A DNA stretch of 64,000 nt from Acidimicrobiales bacterium mtb01 (GCA_004379135.1 NBNI01000005.1:62001-126000); one strand, 5' to 3'; positions 11,895 to 21,445 are shown, counted from the first letter of the stretch. The notes: generated from the letters alone by a model not told the origin. Translations and numbers: made by a program.

Positions 11895-11982
11895 CAGGTC
11901 AGTTTCGCGGTCGTGGACAGGTTTTCCACAATGGATCTCCGTGAACTCGGTCGCCGCCGGTCACACGTGTGGCCGTGACGGC

Positions 11983-11988
11983 TAGTTT
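11983..11988 (+). promoter_or_regulatory. Leaderless -10 box of the PASTA kinase homologue
   Basis: TAGTTT ends 8 nt before the ATG at 11997; no ribosome-binding site intervenes. Confidence 0.4.
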
Positions 11989-11996
11989 TTCCTCCC

Positions 11997-14003
11997 ATGT
12001 CCGGAGCCGTCGATCCGCTCGAACTCGTCGGCACGACCATCGACGGCCGCTTCCGCCTCGAGCGTTTGGTGTCGCCGTCCACGCAGTCGAGCACCTACGT
12101 CGCCGTCGACACCCGTGATCGCCGTTCGGTCCATGTTCGGCTCTTCACGCCCGAAACGTCGATGTCGATCGGTGACGCGGTGCTCGAGCAGGCGCGACTG
12201 GTCGCTGGCATCAACCACCCCACCGTGGCCGGGGTGTTGTCGGCCGATCGAGTCGATGTCGCCGGTCATCGCATGGTCTATGTGGCGAGCGAACGGCCGC
12301 TCGGCGGAACGTTGCAGGACATGCTCGATCGCGGGCGTCTGCTCTCCCCGTCGCAGGCCGTCGTGGTGGGTGTCGACGTGTGCCGCGCCCTCGACCGCGC
12401 GCATCGCCGCGGCATCGTGCACCTCGATCTTCGGCCGTCCGCGATCATGTTCTCCGAGAATCAGCGCGTCGTCGTGTCCGACCTCGGAATCGCCGCTCCG
12501 TCGGCCGAGGTCGCCTGGTCGGTTCCGTCGGCGGTGTCTCCCGAGCGTGCGCGTTACGCCTCACCCGAACAGGCCGAAGGTCAACCCTTCGACGAGAAGA
12601 CCGATGTGTACGCGCTCGCGCTCGTCCTCGTCGAGGCCGTCACCGGCTCGGTTCCGTTCGTGACCGATTCGGTCGTGGCCACTCTGTCGTCTCGGATCGA
12701 TCGCCTGTTCCCCGTGTCGGCCGATCTCGGTGCGTTGGCCTCGGTGCTCGAAAAGGCCGGCCGCGCTCGACCCGAAGATCGATCGAGTGCGGCCGAAATG
12801 GGTCGTGCTCTCGTCCAGTCGGCGCAGTCGATGGCTCGCCCCGACTCGTTGCCCGTGGTCGTGTCGGATGCGACCGGTGAGATTCTCGTTCCGTCGTTGG
12901 AGATCGATCCGACCGTCGACGTCGCCCGCCCGAGCGAGTTCGCGTCGATGGCAACGTCCGAGACGGCTGCGTCGTCGTCGACCGTGTCGCGTGACATCCC
13001 GACGGCAGTGGGCGACCTGGTGATCAAGTCCGACACCGAGGTTCTTGGGCCAGTCGAAACGGACGAAACAGACGACACCGACGACCAGCCGCGGGTCGCC
13101 CGGTGGATCCTGGCCGCGACCGCTGCTCTGGTGTTGGTGGTCGGTGGTTTCTTCGCGTACCGCTTCATCACCGACAGCGGCCGGGAGATTCCGATCCTCG
13201 CCAACCTCACCGAAGGACAGGCCACCAACTCCATCACCGAATACGGCTGGGACATCGAGCGAGTGGAGGAGTTCAGCGAGGACGTCGAGACGGGACGGGT
13301 CATCCGAACCGAACCGCCGGCTGGCGATTCGTTGAAGTCGAGTGGGGTTCTCACGCTCGTCGTGTCGAGTGGTCCGCCCCCTGTTCCGTTGCCCGACCTC
13401 GCGAACCTCGATTCGGTCAGCGCGGTGACCGCTCTCGGCAATGTCGGCCTGCAGGCCAACGTGCTCGAAGAGCCGAGCGAAGACGTCGTCAAGGGTCTCG
13501 TCGTGCGCTGGGTGGTCGCCGAGCAGCCCAACCTCGCCGCGGGTGACGACGTGATCAAGGGAACCACGATCGACGTGTACGTGTCGCAGGGTCCGGCTCC
13601 GCGCATCGTTCCCGACCTCAAGGGTCAGACGCTCGAATCCGCGACGGCGAAACTCGCCGAGGCGCGGCTCGTCATCAAGCGGCTCGACGACCAGTTCTTC
13701 ATCGACGTTCCGGCCGGCGAGATCGGGTCGCAGGTTCCGGCGGCCGGCGAACAAGTCGAACGCGACAGTGAGATCTCGGTCGTCGTGTCGAAGGGTCCCG
13801 ATGTCGTCGCCATCCCCGTGGTTCGCCGCCTCAATTTCGAGCAGGTGAAGCAAGCCCTCGTCGACGCCGGACTCGTGGTCGGCAATGTGACCGGCAACAC
13901 CAACGGCGTCCTGGTGGCCCTCGCGTACAACGGCCAGATCGTGACTCCCGGTCAGTTGCTGCCCCGCGGTGCCGCGGTCGACCTGGCCTACTTCGGTCGT
14001 TGA
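11997..14003 (+). CDS. Serine/threonine protein kinase homologue with four PASTA domains (probable pseudokinase)
   Basis: A 668-residue protein laid out like PknB: kinase-like domain (about 12-275), acidic linker, one transmembrane helix (about 369-390) and four extracellular PASTA repeats (from about 396) that in this family bind peptidoglycan fragments. The kinase fold is recognisable (ARYASPEQAEG substrate loop, KTDVYALALVLVEAVTG), but key residues differ. The glycine loop has no glycines (residues 24-32), the ATP lysine is Arg48, and the catalytic loop reads HLDLRPSAI, with Asp144 kept, the usual Lys replaced by Arg146 and the metal-binding Asn by Ala149. DFG is DLG (162-164). It therefore probably binds without catalysing. 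The neighbouring divergent membrane protein is a possible partner. Confidence 0.85.
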   Translation: MSGAVDPLELVGTTIDGRFRLERLVSPSTQSSTYVAVDTRDRRSVHVRLFTPETSMSIGDAVLEQARLVAGINHPTVAGVLSADRVDVAGHRMVYVASERPLGGTLQDMLDRGRLLSPSQAVVVGVDVCRALDRAHRRGIVHLDLRPSAIMFSENQRVVVSDLGIAAPSAEVAWSVPSAVSPERARYASPEQAEGQPFDEKTDVYALALVLVEAVTGSVPFVTDSVVATLSSRIDRLFPVSADLGALASVLEKAGRARPEDRSSAAEMGRALVQSAQSMARPDSLPVVVSDATGEILVPSLEIDPTVDVARPSEFASMATSETAASSSTVSRDIPTAVGDLVIKSDTEVLGPVETDETDDTDDQPRVARWILAATAALVLVVGGFFAYRFITDSGREIPILANLTEGQATNSITEYGWDIERVEEFSEDVETGRVIRTEPPAGDSLKSSGVLTLVVSSGPPPVPLPDLANLDSVSAVTALGNVGLQANVLEEPSEDVVKGLVVRWVVAEQPNLAAGDDVIKGTTIDVYVSQGPAPRIVPDLKGQTLESATAKLAEARLVIKRLDDQFFIDVPAGEIGSQVPAAGEQVERDSEISVVVSKGPDVVAIPVVRRLNFEQVKQALVDAGLVVGNVTGNTNGVLVALAYNGQIVTPGQLLPRGAAVDLAYFGR

Positions 14004-14114
14004 TCGGCGCGGCTTCGCGTCGTCGGGCCGCCCTGCCTAAGGTGAACTCCGGCCGAGCGTGACGCACGGTCGTTCGCTGGCGCGAAGCCGCGACGGTTCG
14101 ACGAGGAGTAGGTC

Positions 14115-14993
14115 ATGGGTGCATTGGACGGACGAGTGGCGATCATCACCGGAGCCGGGCGCGGCCTCGGTCGCGAGCATGCATTGCTGTTCGCCGCCGA
14201 AGGTGCCAAGGTCGTGGTGAACGACCTGGGTGGCGCCAACGACGGCACCGGGTCCGACATGACACCGGCCCAGCAGACCGTGGCCGACATCGAGGCGATG
14301 GGCGGTGAGGCCATCGTGAATACCGACAACGTCGCCGACTGGGACGGCGCCAAGCGCATGATCGATCAGGCCATCGAGACGTTCGGCGACCTCGACATCC
14401 TCGTCAACAACGCCGGCATCCTTCGTGATCGTGTCCTCGTCAACATGACCGAAGCCGAGTGGGACGCCGTGATCGCGGTGCACCTGAAGGGCCACTTCGC
14501 GCCCACGCGCCACGCCGCCGCCTACTGGCGCGAGCAGTCGAAGAACGGCATCACCAAGCCGCGAAACATCGTGCACACCTCCAGCACCTCAGGTCTGTTC
14601 TCCAATCCGGGTCAGACCAACTACGGCGCGGCCAAGTCGGGGATCGCCACGTTCGGTCAGATCTGTGCCAAGGAGTTGGCGCGCTACAACGTGAAGAGCA
14701 ACTCGATCGCTCCGGCCGCCCGGACCCGTCTGACTCTGGCCACACCCGGCCTCGAGGACGTGATGGCGCCCAAGGAAGGCGCGTTCGACATGTGGGATCC
14801 GGCCAACGTGAGTCCGCTCGTCGCGTACTTGTCGTCGGCCGCCTGCGAATTCAACGGCGAGACGTTCTACGTGCAGGGTGGTCAGGTCACCCGCGTGCAG
14901 TCGTGGACCATGGCCGAGGAGATCAAGCAGAACGATCGTTGGTCGGTCGCCGATCTCACCACGGCAATGGCCAAGCTCGCGCCCAAGTCCTGA
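14115..14993 (+). CDS. SDR family oxidoreductase (multifunctional beta-oxidation type)
   Basis: A 292-residue short-chain dehydrogenase with TGAGRGLGREHALLF nucleotide binding, NDLGGANDGTGSD after strand 2, NNAG, the catalytic Ser in HTSSTSG and Tyr/Lys in YGAAKSG. The long G-G-x-x-D-G insert after strand 2 is typical of 3-hydroxyacyl-CoA dehydrogenase domains related to peroxisomal MFE-2. It probably oxidises a 3-hydroxyacyl-CoA or a steroid-like alcohol. A GAGGAG ribosome site precedes the ATG, and a TAAGGT box at 14038 may be its -10. An MFS exporter starts 4 nt after its stop. Confidence 0.85.
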   Translation: MGALDGRVAIITGAGRGLGREHALLFAAEGAKVVVNDLGGANDGTGSDMTPAQQTVADIEAMGGEAIVNTDNVADWDGAKRMIDQAIETFGDLDILVNNAGILRDRVLVNMTEAEWDAVIAVHLKGHFAPTRHAAAYWREQSKNGITKPRNIVHTSSTSGLFSNPGQTNYGAAKSGIATFGQICAKELARYNVKSNSIAPAARTRLTLATPGLEDVMAPKEGAFDMWDPANVSPLVAYLSSAACEFNGETFYVQGGQVTRVQSWTMAEEIKQNDRWSVADLTTAMAKLAPKS

Positions 14994-14996
14994 TCC

Positions 14997-16472
14997 GTGG
15001 GCGCCGAGCCCCGCGAATCCTCGCCGCGCACCGTCAACGTCGACTCCGCCGGAGTCGACGAGGTCGGTGTCGTCCCGTGGCCGAGTCTCGTTCGTCGCCG
15101 TTTGGCCGACCGGGTTCCGATCGAGCGCAATTGGGCCCTGCTGATCGTCGTTCTGTCGGGACTCTTCACGATCGCCGTCACGTTCACGATCCTCGTGGTC
15201 GAACTCCAGACCATCGCCCGCGAATTCGATTCGACCGTGTCGGTGATCTCGTGGGCCGTCACCGGGCCGATGCTCGCGTTCGGCGTTGTGGGTCCGGCGT
15301 ACGGAAAAGCGGGTGATTTGTGGGGCCACAAGCGTGTCTTCGTGTTCGGGTTGTTGGGAGCCGGGTTGTTCGCGGCGCTCACGGCGATCGCCTGGAACGC
15401 CGCGTCGATGGTGGCGTTCCGCATCCTGTCGGCCACCGCTGGTGCGGCCACCGGTCCGGCGACGATGGCGTACATCAATCGTCTGTTCCCACCCGAGCAA
15501 CGGGTCCGACCACTTGGCTATTGGAGTTTCGTCAACGCGGGCGCGCCGGTGATCGGCGTGGTCGCGGGCGTTCCGCTGGTCGATGCCGTCGGCTGGCGGG
15601 CCATCTTCGCCGTGCAGGCGCCGCTCTGCGTCGTCGGTGTGCTGCTCGCATGGCGCCTGCTTCCCGACACCGAGCGCATCCGGGACGTGCGCTTCGACAT
15701 CTGGGGTTCGCTCACCCTCGGACTCGGCGCTCTCATGATGCTGACCGGTGTGAATCAAGGTCCGAAATGGGGTTGGGCCAGCCCGGCCGTGGTGTTGCTG
15801 CTGGCCGGCAGCATCGCGGTGCTGATCCTGTTCGTGCGGATCGAGCGGCGGGTGTCCGATCCGCTGATGCCCCTTCGCTGGATGCGCACGCGCAACTTCG
15901 TCGTGCCGGTCGCCTCGCAGGCGTTCGCCAACTTCGCCTACATGGGTGGACTGCTGCTCTCGCCACTCGTCATGAGTGAGATCCTCGGCTACGACAGCGG
16001 ACGAATCTCGCTCGTGATCATCGCGCGACCTCTCACGTTCGCACTCCTCGCACCGTTGGCGAGTCTGGCCACGATTCGCATCGGTGAGCGTCTGGCCGCC
16101 GTGTTCGGCTGGTCGTGCATCCTCGCGTCGATGCTCGCTTTCATGCTCGTCGACGAGTCGAGCGGTGTGATCCTCATGGTCGCCGCACTGGCGCTGTCGG
16201 GAGCCGGCTTCGGCATCGCCGGACCGGCGCTCACGTCATTGGTGGCCAACTCGGTCGACGAACGCGACCTCGGAGTCGCCGGGGCCATGCAGCAACTCGT
16301 GAACCAGATGGGTTCGGTGTTCGGCTCGGTGGTGATGACGACCATTCAGGTCGCCACGGTGGGTGTCGGGCTCGAGACCTCGTACCACGTCACGTTCGCC
16401 GTGGCCGCGGCAGTCGCGGGTGTGGCCGTGGTCCTGGCCGCGTTCGTCCGGCCCACGCCGCGCGCGGCCTGA
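14997..16472 (+). CDS. MFS transporter, DHA2-like (14-helix) drug/efflux family
   Basis: A 491-residue membrane protein with about 14 hydrophobic helices. It has the MFS motif A region GKAGDLWGHKRVFVFG between helices 2 and 3 and motif C-like GAPVIGVVAGVPL in helix 5. The last helices include GIAGPALTSLVANSVDERDLGVAGAMQQLVNQMGS, common in EmrB/QacA proteins. It should export a hydrophobic compound with proton motive force. Its GTG is 4 nt after the SDR stop, so the two are probably co-transcribed. Substrate unknown. Confidence 0.85.
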   Translation: MGAEPRESSPRTVNVDSAGVDEVGVVPWPSLVRRRLADRVPIERNWALLIVVLSGLFTIAVTFTILVVELQTIAREFDSTVSVISWAVTGPMLAFGVVGPAYGKAGDLWGHKRVFVFGLLGAGLFAALTAIAWNAASMVAFRILSATAGAATGPATMAYINRLFPPEQRVRPLGYWSFVNAGAPVIGVVAGVPLVDAVGWRAIFAVQAPLCVVGVLLAWRLLPDTERIRDVRFDIWGSLTLGLGALMMLTGVNQGPKWGWASPAVVLLLAGSIAVLILFVRIERRVSDPLMPLRWMRTRNFVVPVASQAFANFAYMGGLLLSPLVMSEILGYDSGRISLVIIARPLTFALLAPLASLATIRIGERLAAVFGWSCILASMLAFMLVDESSGVILMVAALALSGAGFGIAGPALTSLVANSVDERDLGVAGAMQQLVNQMGSVFGSVVMTTIQVATVGVGLETSYHVTFAVAAAVAGVAVVLAAFVRPTPRAA

Positions 16473-16486
16473 GCCGACGACGGCGT

Positions 16487-16894
16487 CTACTTGGTGATGC
16501 CCTTGATCTCGTCGGCGATCTTGACGGTGATGTCGCTCTGAGGAACCGCGGTCTGCATCGACATGAGCTTCATCATGTCGCCGGTGACCTTGATCTTGCC
16601 GCTCATGAACGCCTGCATCGCCGCGGCTTGGTCTCCGATTGCGAACATCGCGCGAGCGGTGGCCCAGTCGGTGGTGACCACGGCATCGGGATTCTCGAGC
16701 TCGCCCAGGTCCATCTGCATGTCGCCCGAAGACGTGTCGATGAAGCTCTTGACCTCGCCGGTTCCGAACGGAACCTCGGTGATCACCTGGTTGATGCGAA
16801 TGGACGCGGCGATCTTGGGCGTCTGGCCCTCGTACTTCGCGCGGATGGCACGGGCTGCGTTCATCCAGTCGTCGGACAAGAATTCGTGAGTCAT
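16487..16894 (-). CDS. SCP2 sterol-binding domain protein
   Basis: A 135-residue single-domain protein with the SCP2 pattern: W-M-N-A-A-R-A-I near the N-terminus, a strand with SFIDTSSGDMQMDLGEL, the VVTTDWATARAMFAIGDQAAAMQAFMSGKIKVTGDM core and a final lipid-pocket helix. SCP2 domains bind acyl chains or sterols and often accompany beta-oxidation genes. It is 9 bp downstream of menC on the same strand, so may be in that transcript. Convergent with the MFS gene. Confidence 0.85.
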   Translation of the reverse strand: MTHEFLSDDWMNAARAIRAKYEGQTPKIAASIRINQVITEVPFGTGEVKSFIDTSSGDMQMDLGELENPDAVVTTDWATARAMFAIGDQAAAMQAFMSGKIKVTGDMMKLMSMQTAVPQSDITVKIADEIKGITK

Positions 16895-16903
16895 GGCGCG
16901 ACC

Positions 16904-18043
16904 CTATCCCTGGGGAACGACGACACGCGAGGTCGTGACCGAGTCGAGGAAATCGTGATCGATGATCACTCCCGACCCCGAGCCGGCGGGCACCGTCACG
17001 TGGCCGTTGGCGAGGCGCACCGGATCGGTGACGATGTCCCGGCGCCAGAACCGCTCGGATGCCGACACGTCGCCGGTGATCGTGAAGTTGGGGAGCGCGG
17101 CCAGGGCCAGGTTCATGGCTCGACCGATTCCGGTTTCGAGCATTCCCCCGCACCAGACCGGGACGCCGCGCTCGCGGCACACGTCGTGGACGGCCACCGC
17201 CTCGAGATAGCCGCCGACCCGTCCGGCCTTGATGTTGATGATGCGACAGGCTCCGCGTTCGATGGCGTCGACGGCGGCGCGTGACGACACGATCGATTCG
17301 TCGAGGCAGATGGCGGTCGCGACCTGCTTCGCGATGATCGCGTGACCGGTGACGTCGTCCTCGGGAAGGGGTTGCTCGATGAGCAGGAGGTCGAACTGGT
17401 CGAGGCGAGCCAGGTGTGGGCCGTCGTCGCGGGTGTACGCGGTGTTGGCGTCCACCTGGAGCGGGATCGAATCACCGAAGGTGCGACGAATCACCCCGAC
17501 CGGTTCGATGTCCCAGCCCGGTTCGATCTTCAACTTGATGCGGACGTATCCGTCGTCGAGGTATCCACCCACGACGCGCACGAGGTCGTCGATGGTGTCC
17601 ATGATTCCGACCGATACTCCGGAAGGAACCCGATCGCGGACGGCACCCAGTGCCGCCGCGAACGACACGTCGTTGGCCCGGAGTTGCGCGTCGAGGACGG
17701 CGGCCTCGACGGCGCCCTTGGCCATGCGGTGATCCTTCACCGGCTCGAGGACGCGGGCGACGTCGACCGCGTGGATCGGCGCGCCGATCGGAATGCGCGA
17801 GACGAGGTGATGAACGCTCACGTGTTGGGCGGCGTCGACGTACTCGCTCGAATAGAGCGGGTCGTTGCCGGCCACGCACTCGCCCCATCCGTCGGGGCCG
17901 TCGGTCAGAGCGCGCACCAGAAGGATGTCGCGATCCGTCTCGGTTCCGAACGATGTGCGGAACGGAGACACCAGCGGCAGCGCGATGCGGCGGAACTCGA
18001 ATCCGCGCAGGACGATGGGGGAGAGTTCGGCGAGTCGGCTCAT
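16904..18043 (-). CDS. menC: o-Succinylbenzoate synthase / N-succinylamino acid racemase (enolase superfamily)
   Basis: A 379-residue enolase-superfamily enzyme. It has the catalytic K-x-K in RIKLKIEP, metal ligands in LQVDANTAY, LLIEQPL and CLDESI, and the second-side lysine in IINIKAGRVGG, the OSBS/NSAR arrangement. OSBS works in menaquinone synthesis; NSAR racemises N-succinyl amino acids. The ATG at 18043 overlaps the stop of the upstream GNAT gene (ATGA), which fixes the start; the frame upstream is antisense-like shadow. Coupling to a GNAT fits the NSAR role described in Geobacillus, but no other men or racemase-pathway gene is here, so both remain open. Confidence 0.85.
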   Translation of the reverse strand: MSRLAELSPIVLRGFEFRRIALPLVSPFRTSFGTETDRDILLVRALTDGPDGWGECVAGNDPLYSSEYVDAAQHVSVHHLVSRIPIGAPIHAVDVARVLEPVKDHRMAKGAVEAAVLDAQLRANDVSFAAALGAVRDRVPSGVSVGIMDTIDDLVRVVGGYLDDGYVRIKLKIEPGWDIEPVGVIRRTFGDSIPLQVDANTAYTRDDGPHLARLDQFDLLLIEQPLPEDDVTGHAIIAKQVATAICLDESIVSSRAAVDAIERGACRIINIKAGRVGGYLEAVAVHDVCRERGVPVWCGGMLETGIGRAMNLALAALPNFTITGDVSASERFWRRDIVTDPVRLANGHVTVPAGSGSGVIIDHDFLDSVTTSRVVVPQG

Positions 18044-18807
18044 GAGTTGTCGGTTCGGTTCCGGACGACGTAGGCGCCATCGGCCGTGAGGCCGACCACG
18101 TCGTGGTCGTCGAGCAACGACTGTAGGTCGGTTCGCAGCGAACGACGCCAGCGACGAGCGGCCGCGTCGTCGGTGCGACGCGTCGCGACGATGTCGGCGG
18201 GTGTGGGAACGAGGTGGTCGCCCGGCTCGGGTTCGACCACGGGCAGTGGAGCAGTGAGAGCTTCTCGGGAACGCGAGGATTCGATGTCCCAGCGGGCGAG
18301 CAGCCGATCGGAGTCGTCGTCGCCGTTGATGTCGTCGCGCAGCGGTCCGTAGAAGTTCTCGTGGTACTCGGTGCCGACGGCGCCGAGCACGTGCAGGTTG
18401 AACCAGGCGTTGCGTCGAACGAGGGGATCGAAGGTCCACGTGATGGCGGTCAGCCCGTGTTGCCGAGCCCACTCGTACTGGTGCTGCTTGAGGCGGCGGC
18501 CGAGTCGGGTGTTCTGTCGATCGGGAACGACACCGGTGATGTGCGAGTGCAGGCACCAGTCGCCGCGGTGTCGAGCAAGCACTCCGAACGACGCGCCGAT
18601 CATGCGGTCGCCCTCGAAAGCGCCCGACACGTAACCGCCGGCGTGCGTGAGCGCCACCAGGAAGTCGGGTCCGACGAGCCCACCCGGCGCGATGCCCCAC
18701 ACGGCATCGGCCACGGCGAGCAGCGCGTGCATCTCGTCGAGGTCGTGCAAGAGGCGGATGTCGACGTTCGTTTTCGGCGTCTCGGCGGTCGGGGTGTCGG
18801 AGGTCAT
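18040..18807 (-). CDS. GNAT superfamily acyltransferase (COG3375-like)
   Basis: A 255-residue protein with a GNAT core: DLDEMHALLAVADAVWG at the N-terminus, GGYVSGAFEGDRMIGASFG, then the acyl-CoA loop SHITGVVPDRQNTRLGRRLK and ITWTFDPLVRRNAWFNL. This long GNAT type is often found beside menC/NSAR genes and is a candidate N-succinyltransferase for amino acids. I chose ATG 18807 (MTSDTPTAE); a longer frame is open but poorly conserved. Its stop overlaps the menC start. Divergent from serA. Confidence 0.75.
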   Translation of the reverse strand: MTSDTPTAETPKTNVDIRLLHDLDEMHALLAVADAVWGIAPGGLVGPDFLVALTHAGGYVSGAFEGDRMIGASFGVLARHRGDWCLHSHITGVVPDRQNTRLGRRLKQHQYEWARQHGLTAITWTFDPLVRRNAWFNLHVLGAVGTEYHENFYGPLRDDINGDDDSDRLLARWDIESSRSREALTAPLPVVEPEPGDHLVPTPADIVATRRTDDAAARRWRRSLRTDLQSLLDDHDVVGLTADGAYVVRNRTDNS

Positions 18808-18879
18808 GGGTTTCTTTGAACGAAATGTCAATTGGGTTGGGTGGCCCGGGGGCTCACCGACCACGATAGGAACTCGTCT

Positions 18880-20445
18880 ATGGCTCGCATCCTGGTTTCC
18901 GAAGAGATTGCCGAAGGAGGCCTCGATCGTTTACGGGCGGCCGGCCACGACGTGATCGTGCGACTCGATCTCACTCCGGCCACTCTGCTCGACGCCATGG
19001 TCGGGGTGCACGCCCTCATCATCCGCTCGGCCACCCAGGTGACAGCCGAGGTGCTGGCCGGAGCCACCGATCTGGTGGTGGTGGGTCGAGCGGGCATCGG
19101 ACTCGACAACGTCGACGTCGAAGCGGCCACCCGCCGCGGCGTGATGGTGGTGAACGCGCCGCAGAGCAACATCGTGTCGGCCGCCGAGCACACCATGGCG
19201 TTGCTGCTCGCGTCGGCGCGCAACGTTCCGCAGGCCCATGCCGCCCTGAAGGCTGGTCGTTGGGAGCGCAGCCGTTGGGAGGGCGTCGAGCTCGCCGACA
19301 AGACGCTCGGCATCGTGGGTCTCGGCCGCATCGGCAAACTCGTGGCGCAGCGCGCGGCCGGCTTCGGCATGCGCCTCATCGCCTACGACCCCTACATCAC
19401 CTCCGATCGCGCCCGTCAGATGGGTGTCGACATGGTCCAACTCGACGACCTCATCGCGCAGAGCGATTTCGTGACGGTGCACCTGCCCAAGACCAAGGAG
19501 ACCAAGGGCATCATCGGACGCGACATCCTCGCCAAGGCCAAGCCCGATCTTCGTGTGATCAACGTGGCCCGCGGCGGCATCGTCGACGAGGAAGCCCTCG
19601 CCGAAGCGGTGCGCTCCGGTCAGATCGCCGGAGCCGCTCTCGACGTGTTCGACGTCGAGCCGTGCACCGACAGCCCGCTCTTCGCACTCGACCAAGTAGT
19701 GGTCACACCGCACCTCGGCGCGAGCACGCGCGAGGCGCAGGACAAAGCCGGCGACACCATCGCCGACATGGTCCAGCTGGCCCTGGCCGGCGATTTCGTG
19801 CCCTTCGCGGTCAACGTGTCGGCGGCCGAGGCCAACGAAACCCTGCGTCCGTTCCTTCCCTTGGCCGAACGTCTCGGGCGCTTGTTCGCCACGTTGTGCG
19901 AGTCGGCTCCGCCGCAACTCGAGATCTGCCTCGAAGGCGAGATCGCGCAATACGACAGCCGCATCCTCACCCTCAGCGTCCTCAAGGGATTCTTCGGAGC
20001 CATCAGCGACGAACCCGTGTCGTACGTCAACGCTCCGCAGCTGGCCAAGTCGGCCGGCGTCGAGGTGCGCGAACTGTCGTCACGCGATTCGCACGACTAC
20101 GTGAACCTCGTGACGTTGCGCGGCGGCGGGCACAGCATCGCCGGCACGCTCACCGGTCGTCGCGGCGATCCGCGTCTGGTGATGATCGAGGATCACACCA
20201 CCGACGTTCCGCCGGCCGAGAACATGCTCGTGGTGCGCAACGACGACCGCCCCGGCGTGATCGGACTCGTCGGTACGGTTCTCGGCGACGCCGGCGTGAA
20301 CATCAACGACATGGACGTGGGTCGGAGTCCCGAGCCCGGATCGGCGCTCATGGTCATCGCGCCGTCCGGACCGGTGGCCGACGAAGTGCTCCATCGTCTG
20401 CGCACCTCGCCCGGTATCACGAGCGTCCACGTACTGCACGCCTAG
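18880..20445 (+). CDS. serA: D-3-phosphoglycerate dehydrogenase
   Basis: A 521-residue long-form SerA, first enzyme of serine synthesis. It shows the NAD-binding [21 protein letters not shown], the catalytic residues in [13 protein letters not shown] and [13 protein letters not shown], the intervening ASB domain and a C-terminal ACT domain ([25 protein letters not shown]) that usually binds serine for feedback control. Start ATG 18880 gives [10 protein letters not shown], the conserved N-terminus. It overlaps the convergent pyrF by 4 bp. Confidence 0.95.
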   Translation: MARILVSEEIAEGGLDRLRAAGHDVIVRLDLTPATLLDAMVGVHALIIRSATQVTAEVLAGATDLVVVGRAGIGLDNVDVEAATRRGVMVVNAPQSNIVSAAEHTMALLLASARNVPQAHAALKAGRWERSRWEGVELADKTLGIVGLGRIGKLVAQRAAGFGMRLIAYDPYITSDRARQMGVDMVQLDDLIAQSDFVTVHLPKTKETKGIIGRDILAKAKPDLRVINVARGGIVDEEALAEAVRSGQIAGAALDVFDVEPCTDSPLFALDQVVVTPHLGASTREAQDKAGDTIADMVQLALAGDFVPFAVNVSAAEANETLRPFLPLAERLGRLFATLCESAPPQLEICLEGEIAQYDSRILTLSVLKGFFGAISDEPVSYVNAPQLAKSAGVEVRELSSRDSHDYVNLVTLRGGGHSIAGTLTGRRGDPRLVMIEDHTTDVPPAENMLVVRNDDRPGVIGLVGTVLGDAGVNINDMDVGRSPEPGSALMVIAPSGPVADEVLHRLRTSPGITSVHVLHA

Positions 20446-21251
20446 ACGGCGCGGATCTCGTCCCGGGTGCGGCGCGCGGCCAGTGCGGTCGCTTCCACCC
20501 AGTCGGCGGCACCCGATGCGTAGAGGATCGCGCGTGAGGAATTGATCATCATTCCGTGGCCCGACGAGTCGCGTCCGGCCGACACGGTGGCGGCCACGTC
20601 GCCGCCCTGCGCCCCGATGCCCGGCACCAAGAGCGGCAGATCACCGACGATCGAGCGCACGCGGGCCAACTCGGCGGGGTAAGTGGCGCCTACGACGAGG
20701 GCCACTTCGCCGCGCTTCGACCAGTCGTCGATCGCACGTTGGGCCACGCGCTCGTAGAGGGGTCGACCGTCGACGGCGAGCGACTGGAAGTCGCCGCTGC
20801 CCGGATTGGAGGTGCGGCAGAGAACGATCACACCCTTGCCCGCGTGGGCGAGGAACGGTTCGAGCGAGTCGGTGCCGAGATACGGATTGACCGTGACGGC
20901 GTCGGCGCCGTAGCGGTCGAAGGCTTCGCGCGCGTAGCGCTCGGCGGTCGGGCCGATGTCGCCGCGCTTGGCGTCGAGGACGAGCACGATGTTCGGGTGC
21001 TGTTGGCGGATGTGCGCGCAGAGCTGTTCGAGTTCGCGCTCGGCACCGAGCGCGGCGAAGTAGGCGATCTGCGGTTTGAACGCGCAGGCGAACTCGGCGG
21101 TGGAGTCGACGACGCGCCGGCAGAACTCGAGTGCTCCGCGAGCCGAACGCTCGACCCCGTCGGGAAACTTGTCGAGGTCGGGATCGAGCCCGACGCACAG
21201 CATCGAGTCGGCCGATTGCCAGGTCGAGCGGAGCTTGGCGTGAAAGCCCAG
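20442..21251 (-). CDS. pyrF: Orotidine 5'-phosphate decarboxylase
   Basis: About 269 residues of a long-form (type 2) Pyr[14 protein letters not shown], the catalytic [15 protein letters not shown] with its Asp-Lys-Asp set, [14 protein letters not shown], and [12 protein letters not shown] near the phosphate site. It makes UMP from OMP. The start is unusual. Family alignment wants it just before GFHAKL, where no ATG, GTG or TTG exists; a CTG at 21251 has a GAAGG ribosome site 6 nt upstream. The nearest standard start is a GTG at 21287 inside the ferredoxin gene. Overlap or near-abutment with the ferredoxin stop suggests translational coupling. Confidence 0.9.
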   Translation of the reverse strand: MGFHAKLRSTWQSADSMLCVGLDPDLDKFPDGVERSARGALEFCRRVVDSTAEFACAFKPQIAYFAALGAERELEQLCAHIRQQHPNIVLVLDAKRGDIGPTAERYAREAFDRYGADAVTVNPYLGTDSLEPFLAHAGKGVIVLCRTSNPGSGDFQSLAVDGRPLYERVAQRAIDDWSKRGEVALVVGATYPAELARVRSIVGDLPLLVPGIGAQGGDVAATVSAGRDSSGHGMMINSSRAILYASGAADWVEATALAARRTRDEIRAV

Positions 21252-21253
21252 GA

Positions 21254-21445
21254 TCAGCCTTCGACGGAGATCGCGGCGGTGGGGCACAGGTCGGCGGCCT
21301 GCTCGACCTTCTCGCGCAGCTCTTCGCCCGGCTCTTCGTTGAGGATGTAGAGGTAGCCGTCGCTGCGCACCTCGAAGACCTCGGGGCACACTTGCATGCA
21401 CGATCCCGTGGATGCGCACACGTCGTAGTCGACCTTCACTCGCAT
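21254..21445 (-). CDS. Single-cluster ferredoxin, probably [3Fe-4S]
   Basis: A 63-residue ferredoxin: [21 protein letters not shown] and a distal LCPTAAI. In the usual C-x2-C-x2-C-x3-C(P) motif the second cysteine is Thr13, leaving C10, C16 and the distal Cys-Pro, a pattern of [3Fe-4S] ferredoxins that feed cytochromes P450 or Rieske oxygenases. No P450 or reductase is in this window. It lies between leuA (57 bp upstream, same strand) and pyrF, whose start touches its stop. Confidence 0.88.
   Translation of the reverse strand: MRVKVDYDVCASTGSCMQVCPEVFEVRSDGYLYILNEEPGEELREKVEQAADLCPTAAISVEG

Noticed and set aside
11926-11934. DnaA box TTTTCCACA upstream of the kinase homologue
   Set aside because: Single, imperfect copy with no companions.
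18044-18700. N-terminal extension of the menC-like enzyme up to 18700
   Set aside because: Arg/His/Pro-rich shadow of the GNAT gene; the ATGA overlap and family length fix the start at 18043.
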